From an uncultured Pirellula sp. (GTDB lineage Bacteria; Planctomycetota; Planctomycetia; Pirellulales; Pirellulaceae), in assembly GCA_903858115.1 (NCBI GenBank), contig CAIOHR010000104.1, forward strand, positions 43,348 through 107,347: a DNA stretch of 64,000 nucleotides, in the 5' to 3' direction. Positions 8,582 through 18,188 of the stretch are shown here, piece by piece. The position numbers were made by a program, and so were the translations under genes. Positions within the stretch are counted from its first letter, which is position 1. Each line of letters starts with the position of its first letter. The notes under the pieces are model-generated. The model ran no database searches and was not told the origin of the DNA. It saw only the letters and a program-made list of their open reading frames with translations.

Positions 8582-8738
8582 GCAACCCTCCCAGGGAGGC
8601 TGCTGATTTAGTGAGCCGTTGGGCGCTAGCCCCGGTTTAGTGGCTTCGCCACAGCCGACAACCGGAGCTAGCGCCCGACGGCTCAACCAAGAACCAACAA
8701 GCCGGGCCTAAATCAGCAGCCTCACAGGGGGAGGGTTT
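8582..8738. repeat. Nested inverted-repeat element (MITE-like)
   Basis: The outer arms are GGCTGCTGATTTA (left, in 8583-8610) and TAAATCAGCAGCC (right, in 8709-8738), extended by CCCTCC/GGAGGG. The inner arms are GAGCCGTTGGGCGCTAGC (from 8613) and GCTAGCGCCCGACGGCTC (to 8684), around a small TGGCTTCGCCA hairpin. The roughly 157-bp element fills the spacer between the radical SAM gene and the cytochrome gene. It has no coding content. Confidence 0.82.
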
Positions 8739-8775
8739 CTAAACCGGACGATCTCCAGGAGGTAGGGTGACGAAA

Positions 8776-11700
8776 TCAATCTCGATAGACTTTCGCTTTA
8801 CGATCACCGGCGGACATGATGTAGGCCATCAAATCGCGGAGTTCGCTCTCGTTGAGACTGTCGATCAATCCAATTGGCATTTGCGAAACTTTAGAGGAGA
8901 CAACACTCTCCACGTCCGACTTCTTCACGATAACAGGCTTAGCATCTACATCGACAGTAAACACGTAATACTCATCACCAATCTCCACCGCGCGACCCAG
9001 CAACACTTGGCCATCGGTCGTCAGCAACTGCTGTGAGCCGTACTGATCGGAGATGGTTTTGCTCGGCTCGATGATTGCCGTTAGCATGTCTTCCACCGAA
9101 AATTTCTTCCCAGCCGTGGACAAGTCCGGGCCGACGGCTCCACCTTCACCACCGATGCGATGGCATTTTGCACAAGAAGTAGCGTGGTACAAGTTCTGGC
9201 CCACTTGGAAGTCACGTTTCATGGGTTGCGAATTGACTACGGCCAACGCTTCCGCCACAGTCCATTTACGACCGGGGCCCGCAGGCGGCTTGGATTGGAT
9301 GGGTGCTGCGACGAGAGAAACACCAGCAAATGGCTCGAGCACTAAGAGCTCCGCTTGGGTACAGCTAGCGAGCGAGTCTTCTCGAAATTGCGAAAGAAAT
9401 TTTGCATAGCTATTTCCACCAGGCTTCTTGGAGGCATCGATAAAGAACTGCAAATACTTGCGACGTTGATCGAGCGTCCATCCGTTCTTCACGTTTCGAA
9501 GCATAAAGGCAAAGTGAATCCCACGCGCGGGTGGCATGTCGGCTAACATTTTGCCAACCGTTCCACCGTAGCCAGCGTTGCGAGTCACCAAGTATCCCCA
9601 ATCTGGAATCGGTTCTGGTCCCAAGTTGTCCATCAATGACAACGTCTTCGCAATCACCGTGGGTGACTGCAAATAAACGAGCAGTTGTACGAGTTCTGCG
9701 TTCAGAGGATAGGATTTGGCTGGATAAAGTGCATCCAGTCGTCGAACCAGCTTCTCACGCTTTTCCGAGGTAGGTTCACCATGACGAGCAAACGTCACTT
9801 GTAGAACGCGAAGCCAAAAGAGTTGGTCCGATTCACTGAGCGATTCAAAGTCCATCGTGGACAACTTATCGACAACAGGTCTAACCTCTCTTGCCGTTCC
9901 TTGATGAGCCACTGCCAGCATGGCATTAAGAACAGCTTTCGTCTCTTTGGTTGAGAAAACCGCATCACTCCAACTGGCAAACGGTTGACTCTCCAATGCG
10001 ACGCGAGCCGCATAGCGAATGAAGCGATCGCTATGACCAAGGTTCTCAAGGATGACGCGTAAGTCTCCATTGGGCTTGCCATGAAACTCTTCGAGTCGGC
10101 GACGCAGCGCTCGTAGCTCTGCCCCTTGCGCGATAGAGCCCGACGCTGCGGCGGTTGACTCGTTGCCGACGTAGGTTACGCGATACAACGCGGACTGTGT
10201 ACCTCGTCCACCTGCAGCAAAGTAAAAGGCACCGTCGTCTCCCACGACTGCATCTGTGACTGGCAAAGGTGAGCCAGTCACGAAGTCCGACTTCTTGCCT
10301 GAGTAACTGGATCCATCGGGAGTCAACTCGACCGAGTAGATTGTGCTGTAAGTCCAATCGAGAATATAGAGTGCATTTTGATAGGCTGCTGGAAACTTAG
10401 CCCCAGTCCCAAACAGTACACCTGTGGGTGACCCCGGACCAATCTCGACAGTGGGTGGTAGCGAGTCTTCGTAGTAGGTCGGCCATTTTCCGGTCCCACT
10501 TCGCCAACCGAATTCGCTACCACTGGTTGCATGACATACACGCGTGGGGCGATACCATGGAGAACCAAAGTCCCATTCCATGTCTGCATCATAGGTAAAC
10601 AAATCTCCATCGCTATTGAAAGCGATGTCATACTGGTTTCGATAGCCCATGCTGTAAACGGTCCAGTCTTTGCCGCTAGGGTCGACGTTGCAAATCCATC
10701 CCCCTGGGGCCAAGATTCCCGCCGCGTGTCCGTTCGCATCCCAGCGTCTTGGGAGCAAGTGATCTTCGTTCCAGTTCTGAGGAATGCGGCTGCCTGCAAT
10801 CGTCGTTGGTAGTTTGGTATGATTCCCCCCGACGACAAATAGCGACTTCTTGTCAGGGCTGAGAATCACCGCGTGTGGTCCATGTTCGCCTGACCCCTGA
10901 AGAGGCATGCAGAATTCATCGCTATCGACCAGGCCATCACCGTCGGTGTCGCGAAGGCGATGCAATCCAGATCCCGGACCATTGACGACCGCATAGAGCG
11001 AATCAAACGCCCAGAGTAGCCCTTGAGCTGCGCTCAGCTTCACGGGCAATGGCTCCACTTTCGTCGGTTGGTTGGCATCTCCTGGTGTGATCATAAAGAT
11101 TCCAGCTCCACCTTGATCGCAAGCGAAGAGGCGGCCATTGGGACCAGTGGTCAGAGAGACCCACGATCCCATCGCTCGTGGCACTTGATAGATTTTTTCA
11201 ATTTTGAAGCCCTGTGGCACTTGTGCGTTGGTAGCGATTTCCGGTTTGAATTCACCGCTTGAACCACCACCGAATGCCGACTCAAGAGCTTCTCGGTTGA
11301 TGCTGGCAGACCAAGGAAGTTTTGCATCTCCGATGGCTCCGATCACTTGCACATTCGACCAATCTTTGTCGTCAAAGCCTGTGTTTCGCCATGCAGCCCC
11401 TTTTGTATTCGCTGCACCCTTCCAAGTGGCGTCGGTCGACACATTCACGGTCCCCCCCGACTTGGTCTTCACATGAAGCGTCGCGATGACGCCGGCTGGA
11501 CCGCCATCGTTCTTGGCGGAAATTGAGATCACGTTCACACCCGATTTCAGATGTTTTTTGGCGTCTCCCGTTTCTAGTGTTTCCCATGCATCCGATCGGA
11601 CCACACGCTTGTCGTTGATGAACAGCTCGCATTGATTGTCGGCGGTTGCTGCGACAAACGCTTGTTCAATTTCGCCGTCGAGCGTGAATTCTTTGCGCAA

Positions 11701-11919
11701 TTGGATCTGTGCATTTGCGTCCGAATTTCCAAGCCACACCCAAGAAGGTGAACCCAATTCAACTTTCTGTTTGGTAGCCGCAACTTGTGCGTGTACTGTT
11801 TCGGGAACAAAGAAGGAGGAAATGCACGTAACGAGCAATACGATCGCGCTAGCGCGCCGACCAAAGGAAAGAGGGAGAATCATAAGCAAACTCATCGTAG
11901 CGGAAGTTGGGAGGGACAA
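8776..11919 (-). CDS. PVC-type heme-binding CxxCH protein with beta-propeller and cytochrome c domain
   Basis: 1047 residues. The signal peptide ends near TVHAQ. It is followed by a carbohydrate-binding-like sandwich (WVWLGNSDANAQ to DDKDWSNVQV, ~55-195), then a six-bladed glucose/sorbosone-dehydrogenase-like propeller (FKIEKIYQVPRAMGSW, LRDTDGDGLVDSDEF, GGNHTKLPT, ~230-560). A helical HEAT-like stretch and a C-terminal cytochrome c domain follow, with SCAKCHRIGGEGGAVGPDL (heme site near residue 917) and a distal Met in VSQMPIGL. This architecture is the large PVC family of periplasmic putative dehydrogenases. It is likely to oxidise a sugar or alcohol and pass electrons through heme c. It stands alone here, flanked by the nested repeat and the integrase remnant. 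Confidence 0.92.
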   Translation of the reverse strand: MSLPTSATMSLLMILPLSFGRRASAIVLLVTCISSFFVPETVHAQVAATKQKVELGSPSWVWLGNSDANAQIQLRKEFTLDGEIEQAFVAATADNQCELFINDKRVVRSDAWETLETGDAKKHLKSGVNVISISAKNDGGPAGVIATLHVKTKSGGTVNVSTDATWKGAANTKGAAWRNTGFDDKDWSNVQVIGAIGDAKLPWSASINREALESAFGGGSSGEFKPEIATNAQVPQGFKIEKIYQVPRAMGSWVSLTTGPNGRLFACDQGGAGIFMITPGDANQPTKVEPLPVKLSAAQGLLWAFDSLYAVVNGPGSGLHRLRDTDGDGLVDSDEFCMPLQGSGEHGPHAVILSPDKKSLFVVGGNHTKLPTTIAGSRIPQNWNEDHLLPRRWDANGHAAGILAPGGWICNVDPSGKDWTVYSMGYRNQYDIAFNSDGDLFTYDADMEWDFGSPWYRPTRVCHATSGSEFGWRSGTGKWPTYYEDSLPPTVEIGPGSPTGVLFGTGAKFPAAYQNALYILDWTYSTIYSVELTPDGSSYSGKKSDFVTGSPLPVTDAVVGDDGAFYFAAGGRGTQSALYRVTYVGNESTAAASGSIAQGAELRALRRRLEEFHGKPNGDLRVILENLGHSDRFIRYAARVALESQPFASWSDAVFSTKETKAVLNAMLAVAHQGTAREVRPVVDKLSTMDFESLSESDQLFWLRVLQVTFARHGEPTSEKREKLVRRLDALYPAKSYPLNAELVQLLVYLQSPTVIAKTLSLMDNLGPEPIPDWGYLVTRNAGYGGTVGKMLADMPPARGIHFAFMLRNVKNGWTLDQRRKYLQFFIDASKKPGGNSYAKFLSQFREDSLASCTQAELLVLEPFAGVSLVAAPIQSKPPAGPGRKWTVAEALAVVNSQPMKRDFQVGQNLYHATSCAKCHRIGGEGGAVGPDLSTAGKKFSVEDMLTAIIEPSKTISDQYGSQQLLTTDGQVLLGRAVEIGDEYYVFTVDVDAKPVIVKKSDVESVVSSKVSQMPIGLIDSLNESELRDLMAYIMSAGDRKAKVYRD

Positions 11920-12050
11920 TGGGAATACTAATATAGTTGAAATTCAAAGGCCTTGCACGAAGGATTTATTAACGGCCCCTTATGCCTCTATTTGAACCCC
12001 GCCCCCTTGCCCTTTTTCGCCCCTCCGTCGCGTCGTGAACCAGCTCAGAG

Positions 12051-12368
12051 TTAGAATCGATCAAGTGGACTTTGCACCACAAGCCCTTGGCGATTCATCA
12101 CATGCGTGTAGATCATCGTCGTCTTAACATCTTTATGGCCCAGCAATTCTTGAACGGTTCGAATATCAGCACCGTTTTCAAGCATGTGGGTTGCGAACGA
12201 GTGCCGCAGCGTATGCGGTGTTGCTGGCTTGTCGATTCCGGACATTACTAACGCCTGTCGCATGGCATTGGCGAAAGTGCTTTCATGAATGTGATGTCTT
12301 CGAATCGCGCCGCTTCGCATGCGGGCTCGAAGTGCTTGCACGGGACGAGGCTCGCAAGGGTCGAGCAA
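12051..12368 (-). pseudogene. Remnant of an integron-type tyrosine recombinase (IntI-like), 5' truncated
   Basis: Only the C-terminal ~90 residues of an integrase remain: [47 protein letters not shown] and a QSPLDRF end. The box II His/Arg, the LLGH His and the nucleophile Tyr (MIYTH) are intact. The N-terminal SAM-like domain and the box I Arg are gone, and the frame is closed by a stop shortly upstream. The pattern, including RRHH and the final SPLD, is that of chromosomal integron integrases rather than XerC/D. The sequence just upstream ([13 protein letters not shown]) does not look like integrase. The intact 3' end and lost 5' end suggest a deletion or rearrangement. Too short to be active. 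Confidence 0.82.
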
Positions 12369-12550
12369 TCCCGGTTTCCCTTCACCAGCAAAACCGTCCT
12401 TTTCTCCCCTTCATCAAATCCTGCGATCTCGACCTGTCGACCTCTTCATCGAATCCTGCCCCTTCTCACTTTTGCTTTGAAAAGGGAGAGGGGTGCCGCA
12501 GGCGGTAGAGTCTCGGGTGCAGCAGGCTGTTTTGCCTTAGATGGAGCGTT

Positions 12551-14107
12551 TTATTTTGCAACGGCCCTGGCAGGATAGCGTTTCACTTCGACATCATTTC
12601 TCTGCAATGCACCAGGCGTGCTGCGGCCGTCGGTGATGAGCTTTTCCAGAAGTGCTTGCATCTCGGCGACTTTCTTCGGCATCGCAGCGGCCAGGTTCTT
12701 CGCTTCACCGAGATCATCGGCGAGGTTGTAGAGTTGCACGGGCTGCGATTGATCACCACCTTTGCCCCAGCCTCCTGAGCCGGGTGCAGGAATGTACTTC
12801 CAGAAACCGCTGCGAACCGAAGGAGTGCCCTGAATGGAGGCGCTGACACTCGATTCGCGAATGGGCGTCTCATTTCCTTGCAGTAAAGGAAGCAAGCTGA
12901 AGCTATCTTCGCCAACGTTGTCGGGAAGTTTCGTCCCTAAGATTTCAGCAATCGTCGCGATGATGTCCGCTTGATGCACATGTTGGTTACATATGGTTCT
13001 CGACTGGACTTTTGTTGGCCAGCGAACGATGAATGGCACGCGATGGCCTCCTTCCCAAGCATCTGCCTTGGCACCGCGGAGTGGACCACTCGGGAAATGC
13101 CCCATCTGTTCTAACTCAGGAATGCCAATGTACGGCGCACAGCCGTTATCCGCGGTGAAAATGACAAGCGTATCGTCTGCAACACCACTCTTGTTCAAAA
13201 CATCTAGCACTCGCCCGACCAAAGCATCCGTTTCCATCACGAAATCGGCGTAAAGGTTGAGACCGCTTTTGCCTTTCCAATCTTTGTTGACCGAGAGTGG
13301 CGTGTGCGGCGCGGTGAGCGGCATATAGAGAAGGAATGGAATGTGTTCCTTGGCGGCCTCATCGATGAACTTCGAGGCGCGGTCGCCAAGTGTTGGCAAG
13401 ATCGGTTCGAGGGTCCAATTCTTCAGAGCAGGTCCTTGTACGCTTGCTAGTTTGTCTCTGAGTAGGTTTGCCGGCAACAAGTCGCTTGGGATTCCGATCG
13501 TACGGTCGTTCTCGATGTAACAGAACGGCGGCCAGTTCGGAACGTCGGTACCAAAGTACATGTCGAAGCCGCGCGTTGTGGGGCCCCCCTTAATGGGACG
13601 GGAAAAGACCTCGGACCAAACTTCGCGATGCTCGTCGGTAGCAATGGTAACATCCTTAAAGTCTCGGAATAGGCTCTCTTTGCCTTTTGGCAAGTTCCAC
13701 TCGCTCCCAAGGTGCCACTTCCCTACACATGCCGTGCGATAGCCATGCTGCTTCGCCAACGTGCCGATCGTGATGCGATCCGGGGCTATCAGTGGATCAC
13801 CAAAAACGCCCACGATTCCACTCTGCAATTTCGTCCTCCAATGATAGCGGCCCGTTAGCAGTGTGTAGCGTGACGGGGAGCAGACACCTGACGAGGAATG
13901 TCCATCGGTGAATCGCATCCCTTGTGAAGCAAGCTTGTCGATATTCGGAGTCGCTATCTTTCCACGCTCCGGGTTATAGCATTGGACATCACCGTAGCCT
14001 AGGTCATCGGCGTAGACGATGACTATGTTCGGCTTGTCTGCGGCCACGTTATAGACACAACTAAAAACCGAGAGCAAAAAAACAGAGATCACAAAAAAAT
14101 ATTGCAA
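12551..14107 (-). CDS. Secreted sulfatase (formylglycine type)
   Basis: 518 residues with a signal peptide (MQYFFVISVFLLSVFSC, cleavage near VAADKP). The metal-binding start IVYADDLGYGDVQCYNP is followed by SSGVCSPSRYTLLTGRY, containing the CxPSR signature in which Cys76 is converted to formylglycine. Further typical segments are GKWHLGSEW, MPLTAPHTPL, IFTADNGCAPY and ADAWEGGHRVPF. It therefore belongs to the type I sulfatases that planctomycetes use to desulfate algal polysaccharides. Substrate cannot be read from sequence. The gene lies 36 bases downstream of the cyanophycin-synthetase-like gene on the same strand. The 182-base spacer beyond its 3' end contains C-rich direct repeats and no gene. 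Confidence 0.94.
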   Translation of the reverse strand: MQYFFVISVFLLSVFSCVYNVAADKPNIVIVYADDLGYGDVQCYNPERGKIATPNIDKLASQGMRFTDGHSSSGVCSPSRYTLLTGRYHWRTKLQSGIVGVFGDPLIAPDRITIGTLAKQHGYRTACVGKWHLGSEWNLPKGKESLFRDFKDVTIATDEHREVWSEVFSRPIKGGPTTRGFDMYFGTDVPNWPPFCYIENDRTIGIPSDLLPANLLRDKLASVQGPALKNWTLEPILPTLGDRASKFIDEAAKEHIPFLLYMPLTAPHTPLSVNKDWKGKSGLNLYADFVMETDALVGRVLDVLNKSGVADDTLVIFTADNGCAPYIGIPELEQMGHFPSGPLRGAKADAWEGGHRVPFIVRWPTKVQSRTICNQHVHQADIIATIAEILGTKLPDNVGEDSFSLLPLLQGNETPIRESSVSASIQGTPSVRSGFWKYIPAPGSGGWGKGGDQSQPVQLYNLADDLGEAKNLAAAMPKKVAEMQALLEKLITDGRSTPGALQRNDVEVKRYPARAVAK

Positions 14108-14143
14108 GGTGGATTCCTTATGAGTCCATTCAGACTTCCAGGT

Positions 14144-16066
14144 TCAGACTTCGAATGCCCCATCGAGCGTGTTTTGCGCTTTTGCCGATGATTGTTTGCT
14201 ATCAACGATGGAATGCCAAACGGATTCAGGTAGGCCGTCGCAGAAGATGTGGCCGTCGGGTGGGACGGCATGGATGATCGCACGCAAGCCTGCTTGTTGC
14301 TCGGCTGTCGGGTGTTCTGGAATAACATCTCGTGGGATGATGAGCCAGTCCAAACGAGGTGCACACGTTCCCAGCGTGGCGCTCGTCTCCAAATCCACAT
14401 GGATGACGAGAGCACTCAAAATAGGATTGCCGAGAAGTGCTACGACTCGGGATGCATCGTTTTCACATCCGGTGTCGACGATTCTGCCATTGAATCCTGC
14501 TTGACCATGACTCACCATCCCGAAGTCAAGATTGCGCAATCTCAATTGGGCGGATAATTGCTCCACGAGCATATCGGAGGTTCGCGATTGAACGATACCG
14601 ATCAGTTGAATTCGAGAAGGGCTATCGTTCGGGAACAAAAGGTCTACGATCGCATCACCGACTTTTTGAGGTTTGCCAAAAAGAGGTGAGACGTGCGGCG
14701 AGAGCGATGGACCTGCGTTGACTTCGACCACTGCTCCGGACTGTGCTTCCAAGGGTTGCGATATGTCGGTTGCTAGTATATCCAATCCAGCAATGTCCAG
14801 TCCGACGACCCGTGCTGCCAACACAGCTTGTTCTGCAAGATCTGGATGCACTTGATCGGTGCAGTCTGTTGTTAAATCACCCGTACGACGAATCAATACA
14901 ATTTGGCCATCGGCGGGAATCGAGTCTGCGTCGAAACCTTGTTTCTTGAGTTCGATCATCACGGCTGCATTGAGCTTCAGAACGTCAAGCGGGTCGGTAT
15001 AGGCTTCACCGCGACGTGGGTCTCGATTCACTTCCTCCACAAGTTCGGTAATAGACTGCTTTCCATCTCCAGTAACGGTCTCTGAATGCCCTTTGGCTGC
15101 AGCAACCATGCGATTGCCAACGACGAGCAGACGATGATGGTACCCCTTGGCAAATTGCTCCACCATGATGTCCTGCGTTTCACCGTTGTGTACCGCCCAA
15201 TCGTAGGCTTTTAAGATTTCTTCACGGTGATAAAGTTCGATGGAGATCCCACGTTGATGATTCGCATTGACGGGCTTGACCACAACCGGGAAGCCGATCT
15301 CTTGAGCTGCGACCCAAGCGTCTTCCGCGTTGGTAACCTGCCGGCCGTGCGGCACAGGAACTCCTACTTGTCGTAGTAAACGTTTGGTCAGATCTTTATC
15401 GCTCGCGATGGCTTCTGCGATGGCGCTCGTGGCATCTGTTTCAGCCGTCCAGATTCGTCGTTGGTATTTCCCCTCACCCAATTGAACGAGCGATCCTCGG
15501 TTGAGTCGCATGTACGGGATGTCTCGACTTCGAGCCGCACGAAGGATGGCTCGCGAACTGGGCCCTAATCGAACATCGTCGGCGTAGTCGAACAGCTCAC
15601 GAAACTTGGACGCCAGCGGGAACTCTTGGTTGTCTTTGAAGCTTTCGAGAAAACTAGCCGCAAGCTCAAAGCATCTCTGGCTTAGTTCGCATTCCTCCAT
15701 TTCCATGGCGACCACCATGGTGGCCTCGGACTCCATCTCGCTAGATCGAAGTTCTTTTTCGAGTCGGTTCGTCTGCGTCGGCACCCCTGCCATGGCAGAA
15801 AACCATTTTGCTAGAAGCAAAAAAACGTCTGCGTGATGACTGTGGGCAGGTAGAGACTCAGCAATCGCAGTCGCGTTTCGTACGCTTTGGGGGTGAGTTG
15901 TTGTATAACCATTGCTTGCAAGAAACTGCAACAACTGCGAGCTCATCGATGGAACCATCGCCACGGTTTGCAACGCGTGACTTTCACGATAGTGAAGTTC
16001 CAAGATAGGGACGTGCGACCATCGATTCGGACCTAGAAGAGATACAAAACGATGTTCAAACATCAA
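14144..16066 (-). CDS. Cyanophycin synthetase-like ATP-grasp protein with degenerate Mur-ligase half
   Basis: 640 residues. The N-terminal segment LLGPNRWSHVPILEL resembles the CphA N-domain opening. An ATP-grasp domain follows (~180-480) with RLNRGSLVQLGEGKYQRRIW, FPVVVKPVNANHQRGI, DIMVEQFAKGYHHRLLVVG and EVNAGPSLSPH. Normal CphA (about 870-900 residues) then carries a Mur-ligase domain with a GKTT P-loop. Here the equivalent site reads GIVQSRTSD (~490-498) and the domain stops about 150 residues later, though FNGRIVDTG and a DWLIIPRDV strand can still be aligned with it. The protein may only perform the ATP-grasp reaction (Asp addition), or assist a full enzyme elsewhere. No cyanophycinase is nearby. 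Confidence 0.82.
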   Translation of the reverse strand: MMFEHRFVSLLGPNRWSHVPILELHYRESHALQTVAMVPSMSSQLLQFLASNGYTTTHPQSVRNATAIAESLPAHSHHADVFLLLAKWFSAMAGVPTQTNRLEKELRSSEMESEATMVVAMEMEECELSQRCFELAASFLESFKDNQEFPLASKFRELFDYADDVRLGPSSRAILRAARSRDIPYMRLNRGSLVQLGEGKYQRRIWTAETDATSAIAEAIASDKDLTKRLLRQVGVPVPHGRQVTNAEDAWVAAQEIGFPVVVKPVNANHQRGISIELYHREEILKAYDWAVHNGETQDIMVEQFAKGYHHRLLVVGNRMVAAAKGHSETVTGDGKQSITELVEEVNRDPRRGEAYTDPLDVLKLNAAVMIELKKQGFDADSIPADGQIVLIRRTGDLTTDCTDQVHPDLAEQAVLAARVVGLDIAGLDILATDISQPLEAQSGAVVEVNAGPSLSPHVSPLFGKPQKVGDAIVDLLFPNDSPSRIQLIGIVQSRTSDMLVEQLSAQLRLRNLDFGMVSHGQAGFNGRIVDTGCENDASRVVALLGNPILSALVIHVDLETSATLGTCAPRLDWLIIPRDVIPEHPTAEQQAGLRAIIHAVPPDGHIFCDGLPESVWHSIVDSKQSSAKAQNTLDGAFEV

Positions 16067-16168
16067 AACGGCTATCGTTACAAGGGGATGGCTTCGCAGG
16101 ACTAGGCCACAGTTTACTCATTCAAGCCGTTGTTGTCAGATCCACTTCTCGAATACCGGCGGGAGCAA

Positions 16169-18004
16169 CTACTCTGGAGAAAACCTGGGCCGAAAAACGA
16201 CATCATAAGGCTCGGTTTCCTTTGGGATTTCTCTTGCAGCGTACGCTCGAGACGGTCCAGCCACAAACCTTAATTTGGCACCGTCTGTCTCTTCCAACGT
16301 AACAATTCTCTGAGTCGAGCGAATGGTGGATCGATTGGCGATCGGGTCGTCGCCATCATAAAGACTCGGGTTTTTCCTGGCACGAGTATCAACACCTGCT
16401 GGTGCTTCGAGAGGAGCGACTCTGTTTCCCGTGTTGCCGTTATTGCCCGTATCAACATTCCCTGTACCAACATTCCCCGAGGCGCCGTTCGCATTTCCTA
16501 TCGGCTTGCCGGCGGAAAGCGTATCAGGAATCGTCGATGAGCTGGAATTCGAGGGATCAAAAAAGCTGGAAGGTCTTGAAGGCTCATGCCTTGGCAACAG
16601 ATTCGCTGTGGGACGATCTATCTCCTTCATGGCAAAGGTGGAATCGTTTGAAGCTGTCGATGCCGTGCTCCTGGGCAAAATGTCCGAGGTTGGAGACGTC
16701 TCGGTCTTTGCAGCGTTCCAAGCATGGTTGGTTGTATTGCTGGTTCCAGAGCCGCCACTCACCAAATGATCTGTCGTTGCCCGTTGAACCGAAGCTTGCC
16801 CACCACCCAAACTAGGCTGCCGCATCGATTCTGGATCGAACCCCGACGGATTCCCCGCGCCGGTACTCGGAGGCATTATGCCGGTACTCGGAGGCATTAT
16901 GTTGCCTGCGGGTGACGGGTTTCCGTAATTGGGTGTAACAGGTGGGGCTGACGAATAAACAGGCGGTCCAAGTGGGGTCACGGTCGCACCTGGAATGTTC
17001 GGTGCACCACTGCTGCTGTTGGAAAAAACGTTGGCGTAACCGCTTGTTGGGTTCACAAATCCGCTGTTTGGGGTTGGACTCGCCCCGGAGGATGTTCCTG
17101 CCTGCGGTTGACAGTATCCGTTCGCGCAGGTTGCAGCCGAGCTTGATGGCTGATTGGGTTGATATCCAGGCGCATACGCGTTCGTCCATGATGCGGCTGG
17201 TACGACATTGGAACTCGAATAACTAGGCAACGACGAGGAATACGTTGTCGCGTATGGGACTGAAGTGGCGTACGGCGCAATCGAAGTCGCTGGTGCAAAC
17301 ATGTTTGCACCAGCGACATTCGGTTGTGCATAGAGCGGTGTCGATACAAAAGCATTCGGGGCGTAAGCGGGGATGGTAGTTACTGGCAGCGAAGACGCAG
17401 GCATTCCCATCGAGCTTCCAGACGTCCCAAGTGGAGCAGATCCTGTAGCCGGGAAATAGCCGCCGTTTGGCAATTGCTGAAAACCAGGATAGTTTGCGGA
17501 ATAGGCGAGACCGGTGGGGTTATAGCCAGGACCTGTAATGCCAGGCCATTTATTGACTTGCATACCGTATTCCCCCAAGAGCGGGCGAGGGGCAATCATC
17601 GGTGGACGTTGTGCCTGGTACTGTACGGAGGTACACGGTTGTAGGCTCGTAACGGTCGTTCCCGTGCGAGGATCAAAGCTTGTCACAGGACGATAGTACG
17701 TAACAGGCGTTTGATTCCAAACGGTATCGTAAGATGCAGTGGGCAAGTATGCTGCCATGGTCTGAGGAACACCGAGCGGGATCGCGCTCAAACCAGTAGC
17801 CGACGGTGGCCGCGAGGCATAGGAACCATAATTGGCGACAACAGAAGAATTCTGCGTAACAGGAGTCGGTGCACCGATTGGATAGGCGGGTGGGCGACGC
17901 GAGTTCATCACGGAGTCCCACCATTGACCTGCACTGGCAGGTTGCGTGAAGGCACCCAACGTCAAGCAACTCGTCGCGATCCAACTTGCAATCCGCATCC
18001 GCAT
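16169..18004 (-). CDS. Secreted low-complexity Pro/Ser/Gly/Asn-rich protein
   Basis: 611 residues with a signal peptide (MRMRIASWIATSCLTLGAFT, cleavage near PASAGQ). The remainder is disordered-looking, rich in P, S, G, N, T and Y. Recurrent phrases include TPVTYYRPVTSFDPRTGTTV, PNYGNPSPAG and a perfect tandem MPPSTGIMPPSTG encoded by a 21-bp duplication around 16860-16900. A short more conventional tail (RIVTLEETDGAKLRFVAGP) ends the protein. It resembles the two other secreted low-complexity proteins at 49416 and 50740 in composition and in the YxPVTxxxP-type repeats. Such proteins are frequent in planctomycetes and may be surface or matrix components. No enzymatic motif is present. Confidence 0.85.
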   Translation of the reverse strand: MRMRIASWIATSCLTLGAFTQPASAGQWWDSVMNSRRPPAYPIGAPTPVTQNSSVVANYGSYASRPPSATGLSAIPLGVPQTMAAYLPTASYDTVWNQTPVTYYRPVTSFDPRTGTTVTSLQPCTSVQYQAQRPPMIAPRPLLGEYGMQVNKWPGITGPGYNPTGLAYSANYPGFQQLPNGGYFPATGSAPLGTSGSSMGMPASSLPVTTIPAYAPNAFVSTPLYAQPNVAGANMFAPATSIAPYATSVPYATTYSSSLPSYSSSNVVPAASWTNAYAPGYQPNQPSSSAATCANGYCQPQAGTSSGASPTPNSGFVNPTSGYANVFSNSSSGAPNIPGATVTPLGPPVYSSAPPVTPNYGNPSPAGNIMPPSTGIMPPSTGAGNPSGFDPESMRQPSLGGGQASVQRATTDHLVSGGSGTSNTTNHAWNAAKTETSPTSDILPRSTASTASNDSTFAMKEIDRPTANLLPRHEPSRPSSFFDPSNSSSSTIPDTLSAGKPIGNANGASGNVGTGNVDTGNNGNTGNRVAPLEAPAGVDTRARKNPSLYDGDDPIANRSTIRSTQRIVTLEETDGAKLRFVAGPSRAYAAREIPKETEPYDVVFRPRFSPE

Positions 18005-18188
18005 GGAAGTATCCTAGAAAAGTGAGTTAAACAGATTTTCCGAAACATCGCTTCGACAATCCGCTGTAATTGGATGCCACGCCCGCGGCCAGGGTCAACC
18101 AAAAGATTACAGCAAATCTTCTCTTCCGTTCTTTTTTCACGAGCCCAGTTGGGGTTGTGACGATTATAGAGTTTACACCACTGCATGT

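Noticed and set aside
11920..12550. attC or attI sites around the integrase remnant
   Set aside because: No attC-like pair of core sites or hairpin with the expected asymmetry was found; the C-rich direct repeats on the far side do not fit.
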